From Antilocapra americana (taxonomy: Eukaryota; Chordata; Mammalia; Artiodactyla; Antilocapridae): DNA of 64,000 bases. Shown here piece after piece: positions 36,490 through 44,940 of this stretch (position 1 is its first letter; each line of letters starts with the position of its first letter). The DNA lies in assembly GCA_007570785.1 (NCBI GenBank), contig ML662449.1:10164491-10228490 (forward strand), read 5' to 3'. Position numbers and translations under genes: made by a program. Below the pieces are notes generated by a model that was not told where the DNA came from, searched no databases, and worked only from the letters and a program-made list of their open reading frames with translations.

Positions 36490-36810
36490 AGTTCCTTGTC
36501 TTGAGAGCCCAGAGAAGAGTTATACACACCAGGACCCCTTGTAGTTGGGTGACTATATGACTTATTCCATCTAATGAATTGTAAGCAAAAATGGCTCGTG
36601 TTCCTTCCAGGCTGGAACAGTTAGCTGCTAATGCAAGATCTACCAGAGTGCTGTCCTTCAGCTATGAAACCCAGCAGTGTTTGAGATAGTGGCTGCTCCA
36701 TCAACCCATATCCTCACAGGAGATGTTGCAGGTAGAGTGGGGCCTGCAGCCAGCCCATGATGGTCATGTCATAAAAGCAAAAATAAACTCATTGCTGTAA
36801 ATCTTTCAAA
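36490..36810 (+). repeat. Ancient LTR-like repeat, family not assigned
   Basis: 'ggtgactatatgacttattcc', 'tccttccaggctggaac', 'gtggctgctccatcaac', 'tgcagccagcccatgatgg' and 'gcaaaaataaactcattgc' follow the order of an old mammalian LTR-like repeat with an AATAAA signal. I cannot name it. Confidence 0.45.
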
Positions 36811-36847
36811 TTTTGGAAGTTTGTTAATGAAGAATGACCAGATCTTT

Positions 36848-36896
36848 CTTGTACTAGTACAAGTAAGCATATCGTCATTTTCTTCTTGAAAATGAC
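36848..36896. repeat. Two adjacent perfect palindromes
   Basis: CTTGTACTAGTACAAG (36848-36863) is a perfect 16-bp palindrome. GTCATTTTC (36874-36882) and GAAAATGAC (36888-36896) form a 9-bp hairpin with a 5-nt loop. They lie directly left of the 62-bp inverted repeat copy. Confidence 0.85.
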
Positions 36897-36956
36897 AATT
36901 TTCCAGTTGTGAGGAAATTCTTAAGTTTCTAGCATTTCAGTCCTAATCAGCAAAGA
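36895..36956 (-). repeat. Left arm of a 62-bp long-range inverted repeat
   Basis: The reverse complement matches 41309-41371 with about two substitutions and one single-base indel. The shared core includes ACTTAAGAATTTCCTCACAA on the minus strand. Similarity stops sharply on both sides. No known repeat family is recognised. Confidence 0.85.
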
Positions 36957-37044
36957 TGTGACTCTTCAATGTGTGACTTTAAAAGACCAAGAACATCTTG
37001 GTCCACTGAACAAACCTTGCAGTGGAAATAAGATCAACACCACT

Positions 37045-37119
37045 AAAAAAGCCAGACGTTGAGAAAATTATAATTCCTTTCTCTGACATATGTATTTCAA
37101 AAACAAAAATGCTTGGAGG
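37045..37119 (+). repeat. Left copy of a 75-bp direct repeat (probable long TSD)
   Basis: Starts AAAAAAGCCAGACGTTGAG and ends GCTTGGAGG. It matches 40171-40245 at 72 of 75 positions. The left junction (CT/AAAAAA) resembles an L1 endonuclease site, and the right copy follows an A-rich tail directly. Confidence 0.9.
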
Positions 37120-37609
37120 ATACCACTTTACACCAGTCAGAATGGCTGCCATCCAAAAGTCTACAAGCAATAAATGCTGGAGAGGATGTGGAGAAAAGGG
37201 AACCCTCTTACACTGTTGGTGGGAATGCAAACTAGTACAGCCACTATGGAAAACACTGTGGAGATTCCTTAAAAAACTGCAAATAGACGTGCCATATGAC
37301 CCAGCAATCCCACTGCTGGGCATATACACCGAGGAAACCAGAATTGAAAGAGACACATGTACCCCAATGTTCATCGCCGCAGTGTTTACAATAGCCAAGA
37401 CATGGAAGCAACCTAGATGCCCATCAACTGACGAATGGATAAGAAAGCTGTGGTACATATACACAATGGAATATTACTCAGCATTAAAAAAAAATTCATT
37501 TGAAGCAGTTCTACTCAGATGGATGGAACTGGAGCCTATTATCCAGAGTGAAGTAAGCCAGAAGCAAAAACAACAATACAGTATATTAACACATATATAT
37601 GGAATTTAG
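37120..37609 (+). pseudogene. L1 ORF2 C-terminal fragment (copy A)
   Basis: About 163 codons of the ORF2 C-terminus are open to the normal stop, with the Cys motif CWRGC...LLHCWWEC retained. The frame happens to stay open into the 75-bp repeat upstream (to 37022), which adds non-L1 codons. No endonuclease or RT domain is present. Confidence 0.88.
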
Positions 37610-37921
37610 AAAGACAGTAATGAGAACCCAACATGCGAGACAGCAAAAGGAACGCAGATGTATAGAAAAGACTCGTGGAGTCTGTGGATGTGGGAAAGGG
37701 TGGGATGATATGGGAGAAGGGCATTGAAACATGTTAATTATCATATGTCTAATCAATCGCCAGCCCAGGATTGATTCTCGGGGCTGGTGCATAGAGATTT
37801 CCCGGGGAGGGGAGGGAGGAGGGAGGGGGGAGGGAGGGGTTTCTGGAGGGGGAGCATATGTAAACCCATGGTGATATCATGGCATTGTATGGCAAAAACA
37901 ATAAAAGGGAGAAAAAAAAAA
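37120..37921 (+). mobile_element. L1 copy A of the composite insertion, 5'-truncated
   Basis: It starts at the ORF2 'ataccactttacaccagtc' block immediately after the 75-bp repeat. It holds the end of ORF2, the 3' UTR with its G-rich tract (37804-37853), and an A-run at 37912-37921. Its 3' UTR end ('gtgatatcatggcattg') matches the 11.7-kb L1 more than copy B. Confidence 0.92.
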
Positions 37922-37979
37922 GAAACACATTCCTAGATTCAAAAAAAAAAAAACCACTCTGTGCATTAAAAAGCAAATG
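37922..37979 (+). other. 58-bp filler between the two L1s, with second A-run
   Basis: After the first A-run comes a 19-bp non-L1 stretch (GAAACACATTCCTAGATTC), a 13-base A-run (37941-37953), and a further ~26 bp before the inverted L1 segment. A-run, short unique DNA, A-run is the pattern left by a 3' transduction. The source is unknown. Confidence 0.7.
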
Positions 37980-38760
37980 CAAAGATAAGGTGTCCATAGA
38001 TGCGTGGATTTATCTCTGGGCTTTCTATTTGTTCCATTGATCTATATTTCTGTCTTTGTGCCAGTACCATACTGTCTTAATGACTGTGGATTTGTAGTAT
38101 AGCCTAAAGTAAGGTAGGTTGATTCCTCCATTTCCATTCTTCTTTCTCAAGATTGCTTTGGCTATACGAGGTTTTTTGTATTTCCATACAAATTGAGAAA
38201 TTATTTGTTCTAATTCTCTGAAAAAGACCTCTGGTAGCTTGATAGGAATTGCATTGAATCTATAGATTGCTTTGGGTAGTATACTCATTTTCACTATATT
38301 GATTCTTCCAATCCACGAACACAGCACATTTCTCCATCTGTTTGTGTCCTCTTTGATTTCTTTCATCAGTGTTTTATAGTTTTCTATATACAAGTCTTTT
38401 GTTTCTTTAGGTAGAAATACTCCTAAGTATTTTATTCTTTTTGTTTCGATGGTGAATGGAATTGTTTCCTTAATTTCTCTTTCTGTTTTCTCATTGTTAG
38501 TGTATAGGAATGCCAGGGATTTCTGTGTGTTGATTTTGTATCCTGAAACTTTACTATATTCACTGATTAGCTCTAGTAATTTTCTGGTAGAGTCTTTAGG
38601 GTTTCCAATATAGAGGATCATGTCATTTGCAAACAGAGAGAGTTTTACTTCTTCTTTTCCAATCTGGATTCCTTTAATTTCTTTATCTGCTTTGATTGCT
38701 GTGGCCAAGACTTCCAAAACTATGTTGAAAAGTAGTGGTGAGAGTGGGCTCTTGTTCCTG
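37980..38760 (-). mobile_element. Inverted 5' segment of L1 copy B (twin priming)
   Basis: This 0.78-kb ORF2 segment is on the minus strand. Its L1-3' end ('cttatctttg', 37980-37989) is repeated at the start of the plus-strand segment at 38762-38771, so the two segments are contiguous in L1 with a 10-nt overlap. That is the signature of a twin-priming inversion. Confidence 0.93.
38025..38757 (-). pseudogene. L1 ORF2 reverse transcriptase fragment (FAND, inactive)
   Basis: The minus-strand frame covers about 244 codons of the RT region, from [20 protein letters not shown] through [14 protein letters not shown] to IDQWNK. The catalytic FADD motif of L1 RT reads FAND here (GAT to AAT, near 38627-38638). 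A one-base loss in an A-run then creates the early stop after WNK, where functional ORF2 would continue. Both changes inactivate it. Confidence 0.9.
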
Positions 38761-40170
38761 ACTTATCTTTGACAAAGGAGGCAAGAATATACAATGGAGA
38801 AAAGACAACCTCTTTAACAAGTGGTGCTGGGAAAACTGGACAGCCACTTGTAAAAGAATGAAACTAGAACACTTACTAACACCATACACAAAGATAAACT
38901 CAAAATGGATCAAAGATCTAATCATAAGACCAGAAACTATAAAACTCCTAGAGGATAACATAGGCAAAACACTCTCTGACATAAACCAAAGCGAGATCCT
39001 CCATGACCCACCTCCCAGAATATCGGAAATAAAAGCACGAATAAACAAATGGGACCTAATTAAAATTAAAAGCTTCTGCACAACAAAGGAAACTATAAGC
39101 AAGGTGAAAAGACAGCCTTCAGAATGGGAGAAAATAATAGCCAATGAAGCAATGGACAAACAATTAATCTCAAAAATATACAAGCAACTCCTGCAGCTCC
39201 ATTCTAGAAAAATAAACAACCCAATTAAAAAGTGGGCCAAAGAACTTAACAGATATTTCTCCAAAGAAGACATAAAAATGGCTAACAAACACATGAAAAG
39301 ATGCTCAACATCACTCATTATCAGAGAAATGCAAATCAAAACCACAATGAGGTACCACTTTACACCAGTCAGAATGGCTGCCATCCAAAAATCTACAAGC
39401 AATAAATGCTGGAGAGGATGTGGAGAAAAGGGAACTCTCTTACACTGTTGGTGGGAATGCAAACTAGTACAGCCACTATGGAAAACAGTGCGGAGGTTCC
39501 TTAAAAAACTGCAAATAGACGTGCCATATGACCCAGCAATCCCACTGCTGGGCATATACACGGAGGAAACCAGAATTGAAAGAGCCACGTGTACCCCAAT
39601 GTTCATCGCTGCATTGTTTACAATAGCCAGGACATGGAAGCAACCTAGATGCCCATCAACTGACGAATGGATAAGAAAGCTGTGGTACATATACACAATG
39701 GAATATTACTCAGCATTAAAAAAAAATTCATTTGAAGCAGTTCTACTCAGGTGGATGGAACTGGAGCCTATTATCCAGAGTGAAGTAAGCCAGAAGGAAA
39801 AACAACAATACAGTATATTAACGCATGTATATGGAATTTAGAAAGATGGTAATGAGAACCCTGCATGCGAGACAGCAAAAGGAATGCAGATGTATAGAAC
39901 GGACACGTGGACTCTGTGGAAAAGGGCAAGGGTGGGATGATATGGGAGAATGACATTGAAACATGTTAATTACCATATGTGAAATCAATCGCCAGCCCAG
40001 TGTTGATGCTCGGGGCTGGTGCACCAGGATGTCCCAGGGGGAGGGAGTCGGGAGGGGGGAGGGAGGGGGGTTCTGGAGGGGGAGCATGTGTAGATCCATG
40101 GCAGTTTCATGTTACAGTATGGCAAAACCAACACAATCAAGTAAAGAAAATTAAAAAATAATTTTTTTTA
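38761..40170 (+). mobile_element. Sense 3' segment of L1 copy B
   Basis: The plus-strand segment runs from 'cttatctttgacaaagg' through the rest of ORF2, the 3' UTR with G-rich tract (40037-40084), and an A/T-rich tail (40141-40170). The right 75-bp repeat follows directly. The 3' end ('gcagtttcatgttacag') marks a different subfamily from copy A. Confidence 0.93.
38762..39841 (+). pseudogene. L1 ORF2 C-terminal fragment (copy B), open 359 codons
   Basis: This is the longest continuous frame in the window. It starts at LIFDKGGKN, passes the region around [17 protein letters not shown] and the Cys motif CWRGC...LLHCWWEC, and ends at [10 protein letters not shown] and the native stop. RT is on the opposite strand upstream, so no functional protein can be made. 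Confidence 0.92.
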
Positions 40171-40245
40171 AAAAAAGCCAGACGTTGAGAAAATTATAAT
40201 TCCTTTCTTTGACATATGTATTTCAAAAACCAAAATGCTTGCAGG
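40171..40245 (+). repeat. Right copy of the 75-bp direct repeat
   Basis: Matches 37045-37119 at 72 of 75 positions; differences are ctttg/ctctg, aaacc/aaaca and ttgcagg/ttggagg. It lies at the junction between the L1 tail and an old L1 fragment. Confidence 0.9.
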
Positions 40246-40540
40246 GTATTATGCTAAATGAAATAAGTCAGACAGATACATTCTATGACATGATGTAAAT
40301 GTGGAACCTAAAAACTGCAACAAATTAGTCAATATGGCAAAAAAGAGGCACACTCACAGATACAGACAACAAATTAGTGATTACAAATGGGGAGGAGGGG
40401 TAATATGGGGGGAGTAGAAGTAGGAGGGGCACAAACTATCAGGTATAAGATAGGCTCAAGAATGTATATGCAACAGGGGATTATAGCCAATATTTCATAG
40501 TAAGTATAAATGGAAAGTAATCTTTAAAATTTGTATAAAC
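40246..40540 (+). mobile_element. Old L1 3' UTR (L1M-type)
   Basis: 'gtattatgctaaatgaaataagtcagac', 'acatgatgtaaatgtggaac', 'acagacaacaaattagtgatt', then 'atagccaatatttcatag' follow old L1 3' UTR order. The composite insertion sits at its 5' boundary. Confidence 0.8.
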
Positions 40541-41076
40541 AATCTTTTTAAATGAAAGAGATTTAGAGTTGAAAAGGGCCTTAGAGATCAATTGATCCAT
40601 GTTTATTGGCCTAAGCTCAAAAAGCTAGATTTGTGCAGAATCCTCTGGGTATTATTAATCGGAAGAGAAATCCACTGTGTTAGAGCAGAAAAATGTGCTA
40701 GGGTAAATAGTAAGTATTTAAATGTATTTGGTTAGAGGATCTATAAAGGAATAATTATATGGTTCTGTTTTAAGTTAGTGAAAAAATTTCTTAAATGGAT
40801 GGCTCTTAGGGAAAAACAAATACTAGGCCATAAAACATAACTTGATATTTCAATAGAATATATATTTATTAGCTAGCCTCTTCTTTGATTGTGTGTGTGA
40901 GTGTCTGTCTGTCTGTCCTTGCCTTCCTGTGTTTTGATGTCTCAAGCACCGGCTTGACCAGCATGCAGCTTCAGCCATATGCTAACTCGGCTTCTTCATC
41001 CAAAGCAAAGACTCCTGAATTCCTTCGCATGAGCTCTGTCACAGCCTCCACCACTTTTTCAAGAGTCCCTGCCCTT
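40541..41076. other. Mostly unassigned; possible ancient SINE at 40550-40600
   Basis: 'gatttagagttgaaaagggccttagagatc' weakly resembles a mammalian SINE-like motif. A small TGTC repeat (about 40890-40918) is present. Confidence 0.4.
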
Positions 41077-41091
41077 CCGTGACTTGTTTTT

Positions 41092-41195
41092 GTTTTTAGC
41101 CGCACGGTGTGTGATCTAGTTCCCTGACCAGGGATCAATCCTGCGTCCCCTACATTAAAAGCAGTCTTAACCACTTTGAACCACCAGGGAAGTCC
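41092..41195 (-). mobile_element. CHR-2-type SINE, minus strand, with TSD
   Basis: The minus-strand copy has the 'ccaccagggaagtc' head and 'ccgcacggtgtgtg' tail. Flanks CCGTGACTTGTTTTT (41077-41091) and CCATGACTTCTTTT (41196-41209) are an eroded TSD. Confidence 0.82.
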
Positions 41196-41308
41196 CCATG
41201 ACTTCTTTTGAATGAGACATGTTTTTCCTTCCTAGGGTTCAATCAAGGAGCCAGAAAATGTATCCTAACCATCTGTGCTTTCTCACAGAACAATAGGGGC
41301 ACATTCTT

Positions 41309-41371
41309 TCTCTGCTGATTAGGACTGAAACGCTAGAAACTTAAGAATTTCCTCACAACTGGAAAAATTGT
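41309..41371 (+). repeat. Right arm of the 62-bp inverted repeat
   Basis: Matches the reverse complement of 36895-36956 from TCTCTGCTGATTAGG to GGAAAAATTGT. It lies in otherwise unassigned DNA, 4.35 kb from its partner, or about 1.2 kb if the L1 composite is removed. Confidence 0.85.
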
Positions 41372-41600
41372 ACCTGGTGTGTTGAGTTTGGTGTGAATGA
41401 GTTAAGTTTGTCTCAGAAGCTTTCCCACTGCCCAGCATCTCTTCTTCTTCCCTGGAGTGGTACCCCACCCAGGCAGTACGCCTGGCTAACAGATCCTTCC
41501 TTGAGTGTTTATTAATTGAGAACAGCTTTGGGTAAGACCCTGGGGATGATTCACATTTTGAAACATGACTCTTAAAGATCAAAAAGTCATTAAGAACCAC

Positions 41601-41991
41601 GTAGAGCTTCCCTGGTGGCTCAATGGTAAGGAAACCACCTGCCAGTGAAGAAGACATGGGTTCCATCCCTGGTCTTGGAAGATTCCACATGCTTCAGGAG
41701 TAGTGAAGCCTGAGTGCCACAACTACTGAGCTTGTGCTCTAGAGTCCAGGAGCTGCAACTACTGAGCCCAAGTTCCCCAGAGCCTGTGCTCCACGGCAAG
41801 AGATGCCACCAAATGAGAAGCCCGGGCACCACAACTAGAGAGTTGCCCCCACTTGCCACAGTTAGAGAAAAGCCTGAGCAGCAATGAAGACCCAACAGAG
41901 CCAAATAAATGCATAAAATTATATTCATTCATTTAATAAATGAATATAATTTTATTATTAAAATCATAAAATTGTATTAAAAAGAACCACA
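41601..41991 (+). mobile_element. CHR-type (tRNA-Glu) SINE with long AT tail
   Basis: The plus-strand copy has a tRNA-like head ('agcttccctggtggctcaat') and the long CHR body with 'ctactgagc' repeats, 'gagcctgtgctcc' and 'cgaagacccaacagagcc'. An AT-rich tail follows to 41991. AAGAACCAC direct repeats lie at 41592-41600 and 41992-42000. Confidence 0.88.
41913..41955. repeat. 17-bp perfect inverted repeat in SINE tail
   Basis: ATAAAATTATATTCATT (41913-41929) pairs with AATGAATATAATTTTAT (41939-41955) across a 9-nt loop. It lies wholly in the AT-rich tail of the CHR SINE. Confidence 0.85.
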
Positions 41992-42129
41992 TAAATTAAG
42001 CTCTCAGATGGAATGGCAGGCAGCAGAATAGTTATCTTTCAGGATAACTATCAACCTTTAACTTAACTGTAACTATTTACCTTATAACTATTAACTATAA
42101 CTTAACCTTCTTAGTACATTTTCAAATGT

Positions 42130-42365
42130 TAAAATTTATGATTAGCATTTACTGAGCACTTATTACATATCAAGCACTGTTTGAATGCTCTACAGGTAAT
42201 AACTCATTTACCCTTACAACTAACCTGGCAGGTAGCTACCATGGTTACTCTCATTTTAATGATGAGAAAAGTCAGGCACAGAGAGGTTAGATTACTTCTC
42301 CTGGGTCACACAGGGTAACTAGAAGAGCTTCGATCTAATTCTAGAAGTATAACCACAGAACCATG
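42130..42365 (-). mobile_element. MIR SINE, minus strand
   Basis: 'ctcatttacccttacaac', 'taatgatgagaaaagtcagg', 'cacagagaggttagatta' and 'gggtcacacagggtaactag' are the reverse-orientation MIR core. Confidence 0.75.
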
Positions 42366-42481
42366 TACATAATGATTCTGTTCTCTAGGTTCTATTCTCT
42401 CTGGAGTCACAACCTGGTCAGCATCAAGTCCTGATACAGCTTTTCTTCTTATGAACAAACTATTTACTCCTGTGCCGTGTA

Positions 42482-42694
42482 CTATGTCGCTTCAGTCATG
42501 TCCGCCTCTTTGAGATGCTGAGAACTGCAGCTCACCAGTCTCCTCTGTCCATGGGATTCTCCAGGCAAGGATACTGGAGTGGGTTGCCATGCCCTCCTCC
42601 AGCAGGTCTTCCTGACCCAAGGATCAAACCTGTGGCTCCTGCGACTCCTGCACTGTAGGCAGATTTTTACCACTGAGCCACCAGGGAAGCCCAA
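42482..42694 (-). mobile_element. Bov-tA SINE, full length
   Basis: Minus-strand copy from 'tcgcttcagtcatgtccgc' to 'gccaccagggaagccc', with a small insert in the middle block ('gctcctgcgactcctgc'). Confidence 0.9.
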
Positions 42695-44214
42695 TGAGTT
42701 TTTAACTTGTCTTCATTTCAGCTCTCTAACTACATATATCTACTAACACAAAATAAAAATATTAACTCTATTTCTTTTTACAATCCTTTTTTTATGACAT
42801 TTTTTGGGACCCATCATCCCTCCACCCTTGAACCCAAACTCTGTGGGTTATCCACCTAAAGACAGGTTCCCATTTGTTCCCCATCTGGCTGAAATTCCTT
42901 TTGAAGATGGAAGTCTAGGCTTCAAAAGAAATCCTTGAACATGTACCTTAGTGAATCTACCCATCTCTTCCTGCCAACCATATTTTACTCCTTTAATCTT
43001 ACTCACGTTCCCCCAGCTACTCCCTTATCTCCACAAACCTCTACCGAAGAAAGAACTAACATAACCTGAAGCTAACCCATAAAGGAAATGGATAAGCATC
43101 TGAGGGCCAGGATGCTTGTAAAGGACCGCTCATCTTGGTTTTCTTTGCAGCCCTTCAAAACAGACAGAGTGAAACCCCCATCCACCACCATTCTGCTGAT
43201 GGATTGAGGAAGAAGGAGCCTGTCACAAACAGAATTAGCACTAAGTAATTTTCCCTTTCTTTATGTAAGCAATTGCCTTTTAATATACAACAACGCTCGA
43301 GGTGTTCAGGTTACGAGCTTATTTTAAGATCTTTTGTTTACTTTCTCATCTTCATAGGTCATTGACATCCCATTTAGCCCTGGTGACCCTGTTTATACAA
43401 TTTTGATATAAATTAAAAAGTCTTCTTGGAGATAACATTAACATTCTTGATCTCAATCTACCACATAAGCAAATAATAGCCTTTGCTTAGCCCTGTGTAT
43501 AATTGTTCAAAAGTTTCAATGCAGACTCCAATATTCAGACAAAGAGAAGCTGATCAAACAGATCTGCTTTCTGAATTTTTATTCTAAGCAAGATGAAACC
43601 CCAGTTTCTGTAAGCTCCAGTGAAATATCTTATGGGACCTTTGATAGAATGGAGTCATAATTCTAATAAAACACTGGATAGAATACGTTACGTTTTAATT
43701 AACAAGAAGAGGCAGATCACTAAGAGAAACACTAGGGATCTATTTCTGTATCTTAACCTGAATTTAAAATGTATTTCCCTTTCACTTAAAACTGAAAAAG
43801 TATTGTTCCTCCTAAGCTTTATGATTCTCTACCAGAAATTGAGTGGGATAACATTTCTGGAACTGGCTTTTTTACTTTATTTTTTAAGGGGGAAAGCTCT
43901 CAGTTTTCATACTGAAAAGACATTCTGATAACTACTCCTTTATAAATGCACAGTAGTCTCATGAATAACAGCAAGCATTTTAAAAACCATATTTCTGATA
44001 GCCCACTTTGCTCCTGTTAGTTCATTGCTGATAAGCATACACTTCAACTAAACTCCCATTCTGTTTTTAATGAAAAAAATGCTATATTCTTGAGTGAAGA
44101 AGCTAATCTTGGAATATAAACAAATTAAAAGTCTTATATTACCTCTTTCTTGTAAGTTTCACCTAAGGAAATAATTTTGCAAGTTTATAAGAAAGTGATG
44201 TATAGGGCTTTGAT
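42695..44214. other. No gene recognised
   Basis: A 102-codon frame at 43620-43928 has no recognisable domain. An acceptor-like 'ttggttttctttgcag' ends at about 43150, without supporting donor or coding signal. No named repeat. Confidence 0.4.
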
Positions 44215-44940
44215 TTCAGTATAATCTACAAATGTAAAAAAATTGGAGACAACCTGAATGTACCTCAATGAAAGGCTGTTTAGAAACATAGGGTGCATAA
44301 AAACAGTGGCAGATTTTGTAGCCATTAAAAGTGATGACGTGAATTTCCATTTATTGATGTGAATAGACATCCATGATGTGTTTATTATCCTATTATTTTT
44401 AAAAACAATTTACAAGTATATTTCAGTTCAGTTCAGTCGCTCAGTTGTGTCTGACTTTTTGCGACCCCACAGACTATAGCACACCAGGCCTCCCTGTCCA
44501 TCACCAACTTCCAGAATTTACTCAAGTATATTTAGAAACAAGTATATAAACACTGTGTGAATATGCCTCTGTGTGTGTAAAGAACATTGTTTACTAACGT
44601 GTGTTTTGAAGAAAGAAAATACCTACTGGAATAAAATATTCTTAGGTCAAATAAGTTGGGGAAACTATTTCATCTCTCTCTTATGAGCACTATAATACAC
44701 TTCAACATATTAAAGGTGTTGAGAAGTCCTACAGTGAAAGAAAACCTGCTTAAGTGCATTTAATCCAAAATTTCCCAAGCTTATTTTAACATAAATACCT
44801 GCCTTCAAATTCCCCATAGAAAAATGTAAGCAACTTCTGGTAGTAGAACTAAAGATGATTTTCATCTTTTGTTTTCATATATTTTCTATATTATTTCACA
44901 ATAAATATGTATTGCATTTATAACAGGAAGAATAGAGCTA
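44215..44940 (+). mobile_element. Old L1ME-type 3' end, carrying a BovB insertion
   Basis: 'ttggagacaacctgaatgtacc', 'gcagattttgtagccattaaaag', 'gacatccatgatgtgttt', then after the BovB 'tctgtgtgtgtaaag' and the terminal 'atattttctatattatttcac' match the old L1ME 3' region in order. An unaligned segment lies in between. Confidence 0.65.
44424..44522 (-). mobile_element. 99-bp BovB 3' end with 11-bp TSD
   Basis: Only the last 99 bp of BovB, on the minus strand, with the tandem GTTCA terminal repeat (44424-44435). CAAGTATATTT flanks it exactly at 44413-44423 and 44523-44533. So this is an intact but severely 5'-truncated insertion. Confidence 0.95.

Noticed and set aside
37022..37119. N-terminal extension of the copy A ORF2 frame
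   Set aside because: These codons lie in the 75-bp direct repeat and flank, not L1; openness is accidental.
38683..39696. 337-codon minus-strand open frame
   Set aside because: It is antisense to L1 ORF2 and the same antisense frame recurs at other L1 copies (11917, 36979, 58455, 61849). It is a shadow of the conserved ORF2 coding strand.
43135..43250. Acceptor-like TTTTCTTTGCAG followed by a short open stretch
   Set aside because: No convincing donor or protein similarity; not enough to call an exon.
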